Shown in pieces: positions 1-6,944 of a stretch of 13,804 nucleotides of DNA (positions are counted from its first letter, which is position 1; each line of letters begins with the position of its first letter). This DNA is from Chloroflexi bacterium UBA4733. GTDB taxonomy: Bacteria > Chloroflexota > UBA4733. The translations under genes and the position numbers were made by a program. Location: assembly GCA_002404055.1 (NCBI GenBank), contig DHIZ01000112.1, positions 2,008 through 15,811 of the forward strand, written 5' to 3'. The notes beneath the pieces are model-generated. The model was not told the origin of the DNA. It searched no databases and was given only the letters and a program-made list of their open reading frames with translations.

Positions 1-129
1 CCTCCGCGCTCGACGGGCGCACTGGTTCCAGGCGGCCGCTTAACGTACCCATCCCGCGGCATCGGACACACTACTGACGTGACAGGTATTAGTGCGCCCT
101 ACACGCCGCACCCCTTTTCCGCCATCCCC

Positions 130-158
130 TTGACAGTCCGCAGCGTGCGATGTACCAT
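130..158 (+). promoter_or_regulatory. Sigma-70-type promoter of the first sugar-binding lipoprotein gene
   Basis: A perfect -35 box TTGACA (130-135) is separated by exactly 17 bases from a -10 box TACCAT (153-158, four of six consensus bases). Transcription should start near base 165, leaving a leader of about 27 bases that contains the Shine-Dalgarno sequence AGGAAAGG (175-182). The hexamers and spacing are identical to those of the second sugar-binding gene at 12184-12212. No convincing repressor palindrome lies around this start site. Confidence 0.75.
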
Positions 159-191
159 CTCCCAAACCAACGCTAGGAAAGGTGACACATC

Positions 192-1631
192 GTGTCCTTT
201 GCTCCCAAACAACTTGCGCAGCCTCGTCGTGCCGTCCTTGGCTATTGCTTTGGCACTATCGGCATGCTGGTCGGTTTACCGATCCTGGCGGCCTGCGGCG
301 CCGCAGCGCCGGCGTTCGTAACCAATACATCGACGACCGCTGAGGTGGCGACGACTGGAACGCCCGCACAGGCGACCATCACCAGCGCCACGGCTGTGAC
401 GGCCGCTCCTACATCGACCTCGTCGGTGCAGGGTGCAAATGCCACCGTCAATTGGATCAGCCGGGACGCGCCCAAGCAGCCGGCGCTGGACGCCTTGCTG
501 AAGCCCTGGCAGGCGGCCCACCCCAACTGGACGCTCCAGATGCAGTTGGGGGTGAATGACGCCAAGCTGGCGACCCTGGTGGCAGCCGGACAGCAAATGG
601 ACGCCATTTGCTGGTATCAAACTGCCCAGACCGTCAACATTGGCTTGAACCTCCTGACGCCCCTTGATTCATATATCGCCCGCGATCACTGGAATACCCA
701 GCAGTACAGCCAGGACATCCTGAACCTGGTCGGCAATTATCAGGGCAAGCTGTATGCCCTGCCCTACGCCTATGGTGGTGACGCGCCGTTCGGCCTTGTC
801 TTCAACCGATCGCTGTTCCAGGCCGCCGGAGTCAGCGAACCGCCGACCACCTGGGATAAGGCCTGGACCTGGGATGAATTCGCCACTGCGGCGGGCAAGC
901 TCACGAAGCGGAGCGGCGACAAGCAAACGCAAGCGGGTCTGGCCAACTATGGACTCAACATCAATACCATCCCGCTGATGTGGAAGCCGGCGCGCTGGCT
1001 GCAAGATGACTATAAGACGATCACCTGCGACTCACCGGCGATGGTGAACGCGTATCAGAAGTATCTGGACCTTGTGCTGAAAGATCGTGCCTCTACTTCC
1101 AGTCCAAATTTCACCGCAGGCAAGGGCGACCCTTTCTATGGTGGTTTGGCGGCCATGACGGCGACCTGCTGCAGCGCGCTCAACTACGCTAAGGGCATGC
1201 CGGCGGCGATCGATTGGGGTTTCGCGCCCATGCCGAAGGGCACAGTGTCGTCACCAGACGTGCAGGCTGTCATCGGCGGGCTTGGCACGCTGGGGAAGCA
1301 GCGAGAGGCCGGTTGGTCGCTATTGATGTATCTGATGGACAAGTCACGCCTGGCGAACGCCGTCTTGCGCCAGCCCGCCATACCGAACGATGTCGTTACC
1401 TGGGTGAACGAAAGCTTCAAGCAGTGGCCCAACTCCAACGCCCAAAACATCATCGTCGATGGCACAAAGATCGCCCTGGCTATCGATCCAATCCGCTTCC
1501 ACCCCAAATACAACCAGATGAACACGTCCATTATCTCCCCGGCCTGGACATCGATGATGAAAGGTACCGAGACTGCACAGCAGGCTCTCACACGCATCAA
1601 AGAGCCGCTGCAGACACTTGCCACCAGCTAA
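192..1631 (+). CDS. ABC transporter sugar-binding lipoprotein (extracellular solute-binding protein, family 1 type)
   Basis: This is a 479-residue lipid-anchored receptor that would capture a carbohydrate outside the membrane and pass it to an ABC permease. I chose the GTG start because AGGAAAGG lies 9 bases before it and a strong promoter lies just upstream. The N-terminus has a basic stretch (Arg12-Arg13), a hydrophobic core (about 14-31) and the lipobox LAAC at 32-35, so Cys35 is the lipidated residue. A Ser/Thr/Ala-rich linker follows (about 36-85), then the binding domain. Family-typical stretches include GNYQGKLYALPYAYGG and the hinge-region FNRSLFQAAGV...PPTTWDKAWTWDEF. The length is normal for the family. 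No permease or ATPase gene follows: the next gene is convergent and only 27 bases away. It is therefore either the last gene of a cluster lying upstream of the window or a solitary receptor. The substrate cannot be read from sequence. Confidence 0.9.
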   Translation: MSFAPKQLAQPRRAVLGYCFGTIGMLVGLPILAACGAAAPAFVTNTSTTAEVATTGTPAQATITSATAVTAAPTSTSSVQGANATVNWISRDAPKQPALDALLKPWQAAHPNWTLQMQLGVNDAKLATLVAAGQQMDAICWYQTAQTVNIGLNLLTPLDSYIARDHWNTQQYSQDILNLVGNYQGKLYALPYAYGGDAPFGLVFNRSLFQAAGVSEPPTTWDKAWTWDEFATAAGKLTKRSGDKQTQAGLANYGLNINTIPLMWKPARWLQDDYKTITCDSPAMVNAYQKYLDLVLKDRASTSSPNFTAGKGDPFYGGLAAMTATCCSALNYAKGMPAAIDWGFAPMPKGTVSSPDVQAVIGGLGTLGKQREAGWSLLMYLMDKSRLANAVLRQPAIPNDVVTWVNESFKQWPNSNAQNIIVDGTKIALAIDPIRFHPKYNQMNTSIISPAWTSMMKGTETAQQALTRIKEPLQTLATS

Positions 1632-1670
1632 CGCACGACGTGCGACTTTGGTAGTCGGCTACCGGCCGAC
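1632..1670. terminator. Possible bidirectional terminator between convergent genes
   Basis: Two small hairpins sit at the junction of the convergent genes: CGCAC/GTGCG (1632-1644, 3-base loop) and GTCGGC/GCCGAC (1654-1670, 5-base loop). The second overlaps the last codons of the minus-strand gene. An alternative hairpin GGTAG/CTACC with a TCGG loop (1650-1663) competes with the second. There is no T-run on either strand, so intrinsic termination is uncertain. Confidence 0.3.
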
Positions 1671-4526
1671 CGCCAGCACCGCGTAGGTGTCGCCTGCTTC
1701 GCCTGGGGGGCCACTGGCGGGCAAACGTGGCTGTCCAGGCGCCTGACTGGCGTACAGGCCGACCTGCAGGGTGTCTTGAGGAAGCGTGGTACTGGCGCTA
1801 AGGCTGAGTTGCTGCGAGTCGGTGATGATCTGGTTGGCAAGCCAGGAAGTCGTCGGCCACCGCCCTCCTGCCGGCAAACCGTCGTGCTGGCCCTGAATGG
1901 CATTGTTGGGGCCAACGAGATGCGTGAACACCGTGTACGAAACGTCGGACGGTTGCAGCGCTTTCCAGTACAGCGTCGTCGTCAGTCGGTTGACCGGCAG
2001 GTCGGTTGCGACATCGTAGCCCACCAGCTCGGCAACCTGACCGAAACGCACGGACAGCACGTGCTGTGGCGCAGGCGCGCTGAAGGCCCGGGGCAGCGGT
2101 GCAATGGCCAACTGACCAAGCGTGAGGCTGCCCTGAGCGGTTGCCAGGTTCACGGCGACCGACCTGACCGTGGCGCGGGCGGAAACGGTCAGCACGTGGC
2201 GGAGAGCGACCACGTCACCGACCGGCAAGGCAGCAAGGAGCTGGGCTGACGGGATTGGTTCGCTATCCGCCAGGCTCTCACCCGTCAACTGTGCCGGGTT
2301 GGCGGCGCCTCCTGCTTGACCGGTTTTTTGCACGTAGAGCGTAACACTCGCTGTAGTGCCGGCCGTAACTGGCGTCGCCGGGAGCACCGCACCAAGGAGG
2401 CGCAGACCAGACGCGATATCTCTGGGCGCCAGCGCTCCGGGTATGGTGTCCGCCGGAAGGAGGACGGAAGGTAACGCCATCGCCTGGCCCAACATGATGC
2501 CGCCATCTGCTGCGCCTGACGGACCGCCCGACGCTGACCAAGGGAGCGGCTGGCCGGTCGCCACATCGTAAAAATCCGCACTGACGCGCAGCGGCACGGC
2601 CGGGGCGCCCACCGGCAACTGCACCTGTTCAGTCGTGATGACCTCGTCGCCGGTACGCCAATCCTCGCTAAAGAAACCTTGCCCATCAGATTGTGCCCAC
2701 CGGTGGCCGCTGGCATCCAGCAGGTGGACGAAGAGGCTCAGCTTTTGCTGTGGCCGGCGCAACACGCGCCAGCGCAGGCTCACCTGTACGACGCGCGGTT
2801 GGGTGGGAGTGGGCGCTGTGATCTGGGCGTCGAGGAGGGTCACAGCGTCACCCAGCGTGGCGTTGAGTGGGGTTGGCAGCACGGGCAGGCGAGCCGGCGC
2901 CGGGAGCCGGTACAGCTCGTACTTCGTGCCACCGGCACTATCGTGCGGTGCGGCGGCGAGATCAGATTGGGGCAGAGCACTGGAGGCGGCGGCAAGCGGT
3001 TGGTAACCGTTAGCGAAGGCATACCAGGCTTCCCCCGGCACAGGCCGGGCGGGCAGACTCCTGTCCGCCTCAAACCATACGGCACGCTCGGCCACTTGCG
3101 GGGCCAAGAAGCGCAACGTGGGATGGCGATAGTATTGCGTCGCCACATACAGCGTCGCGTTGGTGGGCGCCTGCTTGAGCAGCACAGCGAGGTCGGCAAC
3201 ATCGCCGTGCAGCCAGTAGTAGGCCTGAGGATTCGGCGCCCAGATGACGAAATAGCTGATGGCCGTCGCTGCTGCCTCGGCCAGCACCAGACCTACAGCC
3301 AGCTGAGCGCCGATGCGTGGCGCACGTTGGAGCCGTCGTTGCACGATGCGCCAAAGCCACACTGCTCCGAGAGCTGGAAAGGTACAGACCACGGGGACAG
3401 TGGCCAGGGTGTGCAGCGTCTCCGGTGGGTCCGTCGTCACGAACCCCGGAACGATCATCACGACAAACCAGAGCAAGAGCAACACGGCGGCATCGGCGCC
3501 GATCAGGTCGCCGGCGCCTTGGGAAGGCGGCGCCGGAGCGGCAGGCGGCGGCGGCCCGTAGCGCCGGATCGCCACGACCACGCAACCAACAATTCCGGCG
3601 TAGAAGAACAGCGACATCAGCGGATCTAAGGTTGGCTTGCCGGAGAGGTTGTACTTCCACTCCGTGTCGCCGCGGATGCTGAACATACCCAGCGTGCGTT
3701 CCGCTCCAACCAGGAGTGCCGGTTGCGATGAGTGGCTAACTCCCGGTGAAAGCACAATGACCTGGGCGACGCGGGCCAGGAACTCATCTGGGTGCTGAAG
3801 GAAGTACCACCCCAACGGTGAAAATACCAGCAATGCCGCGACGCCGACCAGCACCAGTCGCGTCAGATCCTGCCACTCGCGCCGACGCGCCGCCAGCCAG
3901 AGAAACCACAGCATCACCGCCAGAGGGAAGACGCGGGCCGTCGAGTAGGTGTAGAGCGACACACCAACAAATGCGCCTCCGGCCCCTAGCCAGTGCCAAT
4001 CGCGCCGTTGGCTACCGTTCCACAGGGCCCACCAGGCCAGGCATTCGACGAGCGGCAAACTAATGGCGCGGTAGCCGAGGCGACTGACGTGGACGTGCCA
4101 GTAGGTCACCGCCAGGACGCCGGCGGCAAACAGGGCCAGCCGCCAGCCCCCTAAGCGCCGCACCAGCAGGTACAACGCCGGAACAGTCAGCGTGCCAACG
4201 ACCGCCGAGACCACCCGTAGCGCGAAGGCGGTCCGCCCGAAGAGCAGGATGCTGATGGTCTGCAGGTACAGGTAGAGCGGCTCCATGCCGTTGCTGTCCG
4301 TGAAGAAGACGGGGTGATGGGTCCAGGTCACGGTCGCCGCATCGAGCCCGCTCCAGGCCTCGTCGTAATGCAGACCAACGGGAATTGTAGTCAGGAGCGG
4401 GAAGCGAAGCAACGCAGTCAGGAGCAGCAGCCCGACGAAACCGGCGATGTGCCAGGGTTTGTCCGGTCGGACCGGGGAGGCGGGTGAATCGGACCTGACT
4501 CTGGTCGCGTGCTTGAGTACTCCCAC
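1659..4526 (-). CDS. Family 39-like (GT-C) membrane glycosyltransferase with long extracytoplasmic C-terminal region
   Basis: This is a 955-residue polytopic membrane protein. The first roughly 430 residues hold about ten hydrophobic segments. The first external loop carries the acidic pair in LHYDEAW (Asp55-Glu56), the place where GT-C/PMT-type enzymes keep their catalytic or metal-binding acidic motif, and GMEPLYLYLQ follows at 80-89. SRLGYRAISLPLVE (148-161) and YTYSTARVFPL (192-202) are also typical of bacterial family-39 proteins. Such enzymes transfer a sugar from a polyprenyl-phosphate donor to an acceptor outside the membrane; the donor and acceptor here are unknown. A Pro-rich loop lies at 324-335. 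From about 435 to the end the protein is soluble and beta-rich, and contains at least two, perhaps three, related modules (about 559-665, 703-810 and 826-955). The GTG start is the only plausible one: AGGGG lies 5 bases upstream, and the conserved region begins soon after. Confidence 0.85.
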   Translation of the reverse strand: MGVLKHATRVRSDSPASPVRPDKPWHIAGFVGLLLLTALLRFPLLTTIPVGLHYDEAWSGLDAATVTWTHHPVFFTDSNGMEPLYLYLQTISILLFGRTAFALRVVSAVVGTLTVPALYLLVRRLGGWRLALFAAGVLAVTYWHVHVSRLGYRAISLPLVECLAWWALWNGSQRRDWHWLGAGGAFVGVSLYTYSTARVFPLAVMLWFLWLAARRREWQDLTRLVLVGVAALLVFSPLGWYFLQHPDEFLARVAQVIVLSPGVSHSSQPALLVGAERTLGMFSIRGDTEWKYNLSGKPTLDPLMSLFFYAGIVGCVVVAIRRYGPPPPAAPAPPSQGAGDLIGADAAVLLLLWFVVMIVPGFVTTDPPETLHTLATVPVVCTFPALGAVWLWRIVQRRLQRAPRIGAQLAVGLVLAEAAATAISYFVIWAPNPQAYYWLHGDVADLAVLLKQAPTNATLYVATQYYRHPTLRFLAPQVAERAVWFEADRSLPARPVPGEAWYAFANGYQPLAAASSALPQSDLAAAPHDSAGGTKYELYRLPAPARLPVLPTPLNATLGDAVTLLDAQITAPTPTQPRVVQVSLRWRVLRRPQQKLSLFVHLLDASGHRWAQSDGQGFFSEDWRTGDEVITTEQVQLPVGAPAVPLRVSADFYDVATGQPLPWSASGGPSGAADGGIMLGQAMALPSVLLPADTIPGALAPRDIASGLRLLGAVLPATPVTAGTTASVTLYVQKTGQAGGAANPAQLTGESLADSEPIPSAQLLAALPVGDVVALRHVLTVSARATVRSVAVNLATAQGSLTLGQLAIAPLPRAFSAPAPQHVLSVRFGQVAELVGYDVATDLPVNRLTTTLYWKALQPSDVSYTVFTHLVGPNNAIQGQHDGLPAGGRWPTTSWLANQIITDSQQLSLSASTTLPQDTLQVGLYASQAPGQPRLPASGPPGEAGDTYAVLAVGR

Positions 4527-4590
4527 CAGCTCCCCTGTGTCACCGCAATGCTGGCCGCGCCATGGACCGTTTCAGAGGATACCAGGGTGC

Positions 4591-4609
4591 AGGAGGGAAC
4601 AGGAGGGAA
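4591..4609 (+). repeat. Tandem 9-base direct repeat (AGGAGGGAA twice)
   Basis: AGGAGGGAA occurs at 4591-4599 and again at 4601-4609, with a period of 10. On the plus strand it reads as two Shine-Dalgarno-like sequences, the second one 4 bases before an ATG (4614) that opens a 27-codon frame into the palindromic repeat. On the minus strand it is a CT-rich tract upstream of the glycosyltransferase. I do not assign a function. Confidence 0.4.
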
Positions 4610-4627
4610 TAATATGCAACCGAACGT

Positions 4628-4723
4628 CGTAGGGGCAGGTCCCCGTGCCTGCCCTGGTCCGGTTGCAAACAAAGATCACTTGTCGCAAGGCGAGTAGGGC
4701 AGGCACGGGGACCTGCCCCTACG
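4628..4723. repeat. Intergenic palindromic repeat with 28-bp perfect arms
   Basis: The arms 4628-4655 and 4696-4723 are perfect reverse complements over 28 bases. The left arm begins CGTAGGGGCAGGTCCCCG. They enclose a 40-base loop. The element lies between the 5' end of the minus-strand glycosyltransferase and the tRNA gene. It holds no gene, and neither arm is followed by a T-run, so it is not an obvious terminator. A second copy starts at the end of the window and shares CGTCGTAGGGGCAGG (4625-4639 and 13781-13795), which shows a dispersed family. A MITE-like or REP-like element is the likely class. GAACG occurs on both sides (4622-4626, 4725-4729) and might be a target-site duplication. Confidence 0.8.
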
Positions 4724-4779
4724 GGAACGCCGTGCGAGCGGCATAGCGATGTCATTGGTGTGCCGGGCTCGCTCAGCGT

Positions 4780-4808
4780 TTGCAGCCGGCCGCTCCAGTC
4801 GGTATACT
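4780..4808 (+). promoter_or_regulatory. Promoter of tRNA-Pro
   Basis: The -35 box TTGCAG (4780-4785) and the -10 box TATACT (4803-4808, five of six consensus bases) are 17 bases apart. The predicted start near base 4815 is about 7 bases before the mature 5' end of the tRNA, typical of a bacterial tRNA gene with a short leader. Confidence 0.7.
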
Positions 4809-4821
4809 CGGCATGCCACTT

Positions 4822-4899
4822 CGGGGTGTAGCTCAGCTTGGTTAGAGCGCTGCGTTCGGGACGCAGAGGTCGAGCGTTCAAATCGCTCCACCCCGACCA
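4822..4899 (+). tRNA. tRNA-Pro, anticodon CGG
   Basis: A full cloverleaf can be folded. The acceptor stem pairs CGGGGTG (4822-4828) with CACCCCG (4889-4895), followed by discriminator A4896 and an encoded CCA (4897-4899). The D stem is GCTC/GAGC (4831-4834, 4845-4848). The anticodon stem is CTGCG/CGCAG (4850-4854, 4862-4866) with loop TTCGGGA, putting anticodon CGG at 4857-4859, which reads proline codon CCG. The T stem is GAGCG/CGCTC with loop TTCAAAT. The gene is single. I see no duplicated 3' end nearby that would mark an integrated element. Confidence 0.97.
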
Positions 4900-5069
4900 T
4901 CACGACGATCATGAAGGCGCGGGTCCGCGGCGGTCCACCGTCGGCGGTCGCCTCGGCGAACGGGATCGAATCGAGTGGGTCAACAAACGCTCCATCGGCA
5001 CTGCCAAAGAATGCCGCGTGCGGCAGCAGCCGGTACACTCTGGACCGGGGCCAGCGTGGAAAGGGCGGA

Positions 5070-5849
5070 ATGTACGAGTCGGAACTAAAACTCGCCATTG
5101 AGGCGGCACACCTGGGCGGAGCCGTCCTGCTGGAAGGCATCGGCACGATCCGCGACGTGCGCGCGGTCGGCTACAAGGGTGAGGTCGACCTGGTCACGGA
5201 GTACGACAAGCGATCCGAGCGCCTGATCGTTGAAGCAATTCGCCGGCAATTTCCGGATCACACCATCCTCGCTGAAGAGGGCGCCACCGGAGGTAGCGAC
5301 CCGCAACATCGCTGGATCATCGATCCCCTGGATGGCACAACGAATTTTGCTCACGGCTACCCGGTCTGCTGCGTCTCCGTTGCCTACGAGCATCAGGGAG
5401 AACTCACTGTGGGTGTCGTCTACGATCCGTTTCGAGATGAACTCTTCCGCGCTGTGCGCGGTGAGGGCGCCTGGGTCAATGCTCTGCCGCTCCATGTTTC
5501 GGCGACATCGGACCTGGCCCACGCCTTACTGGCCACCGGCTTCCCCTACGACCGCAGCGCATTAGACCCCGTGTTAGCGCAGTGGGACCGGCTGATCCGG
5601 TTGTCGCAGGCGGTGCGCCGCGACGGCGCCGCCGCGCTCAACCTGTGCTATGTGGCTGCCGGGCGATTTGATGGCTTTTGGGAGGGCACACTGCAAGCCT
5701 GGGATGCTGCCGCCGGCGCGCTGATCGTGCGCGAAGCTGGCGGTCGCGTCACCGACTACCACGGCGCTCCCTGGACATTGAAAGAGCGATCCATCATCGC
5801 CGTCAACGGGCCAGCGGTGTTGCAGGAACTGATGGCGGCGCTGGTATAG
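5070..5849 (+). CDS. Inositol monophosphatase family protein
   Basis: This is a 259-residue cytosolic Mg2+-dependent phosphatase of the IMPase/FBPase/CysQ fold. The metal-binding motifs are all present: Lys36 in GYKGEVDLVTEYDK, Glu69-Glu70 in ILAEEG, DPLDGTTNF beginning at Asp85 with Asp88, and WDAAAG at 211-216 with Asp212. Length is normal for the family. Members hydrolyse inositol-1-phosphate, fructose-1,6-bisphosphate, histidinol phosphate or 3'-phosphoadenosine 5'-phosphate, and sequence reading alone does not separate these. I placed the start at ATG 5070 because GGAAAGG (5058-5064) is 5 bases upstream and conserved sequence begins immediately. The open frame extends further upstream, but only through the tRNA gene and is not coding there. 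A possible -10 box TACACT lies at 5034-5039 without a good -35 box. Confidence 0.93.
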   Translation: MYESELKLAIEAAHLGGAVLLEGIGTIRDVRAVGYKGEVDLVTEYDKRSERLIVEAIRRQFPDHTILAEEGATGGSDPQHRWIIDPLDGTTNFAHGYPVCCVSVAYEHQGELTVGVVYDPFRDELFRAVRGEGAWVNALPLHVSATSDLAHALLATGFPYDRSALDPVLAQWDRLIRLSQAVRRDGAAALNLCYVAAGRFDGFWEGTLQAWDAAAGALIVREAGGRVTDYHGAPWTLKERSIIAVNGPAVLQELMAALV

Positions 5850-5873
5850 GGCGTAGGCTAAATACAGATGGCC

Positions 5874-6005
5874 GGCGACTGAAGTCGCGCCTAACGCTGG
5901 CGAAGTGGGTGCCCTTTGGGCCCTGCGCGGGCTAGGAACGAGTCCGCGCAGGCGGGTACCCACCGCAGTGGGTGTTCGCCCCTGGTAGCCGCGACTTCAG
6001 TCGCC
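5874..6005. repeat. 132-bp nested palindromic intergenic element
   Basis: The outer arms GGCGACTGAAGTCGCG (5874-5889) and its exact complement (5990-6005) are 16 bases long. Inside, GTGGGTGCCC (5905-5914) pairs 9 of 10 with 5954-5963, and CTGCGCGG (5923-5930) pairs perfectly with CCGCGCAG (5944-5951). A competing hairpin ACCCAC-CGCA-GTGGGT lies at 5958-5973. The pairs are concentric, so the DNA or RNA can form one long branched rod. It fills most of the 239-base gap between the phosphatase and the oxygenase, and has no open frame worth calling and no T-run. It looks like a repeat of REP/MITE type; a structured RNA is an alternative. Confidence 0.75.
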
Positions 6006-6052
6006 AGGTGGGCGCAACGGACGAGCCGCGCAATCAGTACCATACGACAATC

Positions 6053-6071
6053 CCCGGCTTTGATAGCCGGG
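6053..6071 (+). promoter_or_regulatory. Leader hairpin just before the ribosome binding site of the oxygenase gene
   Basis: CCCGGCT (6053-6059), a 5-base loop TTGAT, and AGCCGGG (6065-6071) form a perfect 7-bp hairpin that ends one base before the Shine-Dalgarno region AGAAAGGTGA (6073-6082). A -10-like TACCAT sits at 6038-6043 without a recognisable -35 box. If that start is real, the hairpin lies at the very 5' end of the mRNA, where it could stabilise the transcript or affect ribosome entry. It could instead be another repeat. Confidence 0.4.
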
Positions 6072-6088
6072 CAGAAAGGTGACCTTCG

Positions 6089-6850
6089 ATGGAACTAACG
6101 CCGCAACAGAAGCAAGAATTCTTCCAAAACGGCTTCGTAAAGCTGCCCGGTGCGGTCTCGCAAGATCTGGTAGACGCAGCGCGACGGGCGATCAATGCTT
6201 CCTTGGGCAACCAGGGAATTGATCCGGCGCTCCTGACGCAGTTTCGTTCCCGCAGCTACAGTCCTGAGTTGCAAGGGACACCGGAGATAACCGACCTGAT
6301 TCAGGCCTCCTCAGTCTGGGAGTATGCCGAATCGGCGATTGGTGCTGGCCGCATCCGGCCAGTGCGCAGCGGCCAGATTGCCCTGCGCTTCCCAAGCATG
6401 GACCCACCGCGCGAGCCGGGCGCCCACATCGACGGCATGTACTCGCCGACAAACGGGGTGCCCAAGGGAACCATTGCGAACTTCACTGCCCTTGTCGGTA
6501 TCGTACTGAGCGAGGTATCGCACGACTACATGGGCAACCTGGCAGTCTGGCCGGGAACCCACCGCATCTACGAGCAGTACTTTCGCGAGCACGGTTCGGA
6601 GGCATTGCTGGAGGGTATGCCCAAAGTCGAACTGCCCGTCCCCGTGCAGATCACCGGCAGCCCAGGCGATGCGGTGCTCTGCCATTACCAGTTGGCGCAC
6701 GGCATCGCCGGCAATAGCTCGCCGGGCATCCGGTACGCCATCTATTTTCGCCTGAAGCACGTCGATCACGACGCTATCCACTGGGAGTGCATGACCGACA
6801 TCTGGCGCGAATGGGAGGGGATGCGAGCGGTCGTGACCGCCGACCAGTAG
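6089..6850 (+). CDS. Phytanoyl-CoA dioxygenase (PhyH) family Fe(II)/2-oxoglutarate-dependent oxygenase
   Basis: This is a 253-residue cytosolic protein with the PhyH-type double-stranded beta-helix signature. The iron-binding facial triad is visible: His113 and Asp115 in AHIDGMY, and a distal His204 in HYQLAHGIAGNS, with Arg215 in GIRYAIYF placed to bind the 2-oxoglutarate carboxylate. GNLAVWPGTHR (149-159) is the family's characteristic stretch before the distal histidine. The N-terminal LTPQQKQEFFQNGFVKLPG is also typical. Bacterial members hydroxylate or otherwise oxidise many small molecules, and no biosynthetic partner is adjacent, so the substrate is unknown. The ATG start is supported by AAAGGTGA 6 bases upstream, nearly the same ribosome binding site as in the first lipoprotein gene. 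A 23-bp palindrome follows 12 bases after the stop. Confidence 0.9.
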   Translation: MELTPQQKQEFFQNGFVKLPGAVSQDLVDAARRAINASLGNQGIDPALLTQFRSRSYSPELQGTPEITDLIQASSVWEYAESAIGAGRIRPVRSGQIALRFPSMDPPREPGAHIDGMYSPTNGVPKGTIANFTALVGIVLSEVSHDYMGNLAVWPGTHRIYEQYFREHGSEALLEGMPKVELPVPVQITGSPGDAVLCHYQLAHGIAGNSSPGIRYAIYFRLKHVDHDAIHWECMTDIWREWEGMRAVVTADQ

Positions 6851-6862
6851 TACCCAGAGACC

Positions 6863-6919
6863 GGCGGCGACTAGAACAGGGCCGCGACTGCGGTATGCGG
6901 CCCTGTTCTAGTCGCCGCC
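6863..6919. repeat. Perfect 23-bp inverted repeat between the oxygenase gene and recD2
   Basis: The arms 6863-6885 (GGCGGCGACTAGAACAGGGC...) and 6897-6919 are exact reverse complements over 23 bases with an 11-base loop. As RNA this would be a very stable hairpin 12 bases after the oxygenase stop codon, so it could end that transcript or protect its 3' end. It is not followed by a U-tract. It shares only GGCGACT with the outer arms of the element at 5874-6005, so it may be a separate family. Confidence 0.8.
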
Positions 6920-6944
6920 CTTATTCGACAATACCGTAAACTGA

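Noticed and set aside
160..178. LacI-type operator after the first lipoprotein promoter
   Set aside because: CCAACGCTAGG has a central CG, but only about half of the pairs match, unlike the palindrome at 12213-12226.
79..321. 80-codon frame overlapping the start of the first lipoprotein gene
   Set aside because: It crosses the promoter and the Shine-Dalgarno of the lipoprotein gene and is out of frame with a convincing signal peptide; its translation resembles nothing.
2679..3629. 316-codon open frame on the plus strand opposite the glycosyltransferase
   Set aside because: It is a shadow of a GC-rich gene: the minus strand encodes recognisable membrane and beta-type sequence throughout, while this translation is Arg/Gly/Gln-rich with no domain pattern and no ribosome binding site that I could see.
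4822..4899. tRNA-Pro as an attachment site of an integrated element
   Set aside because: No integrase gene and no repeat of the tRNA 3' end could be found in the window.
4749..5069. N-terminal extension of the inositol monophosphatase frame
   Set aside because: The extension is read through the whole tRNA-Pro gene; the family N-terminus and a good ribosome binding site are at 5070.
6012..6043. Full promoter before the oxygenase gene
   Set aside because: TACCAT (6038-6043) is a fair -10 box, but positions 16-18 bases upstream give at most two matches to TTGACA.
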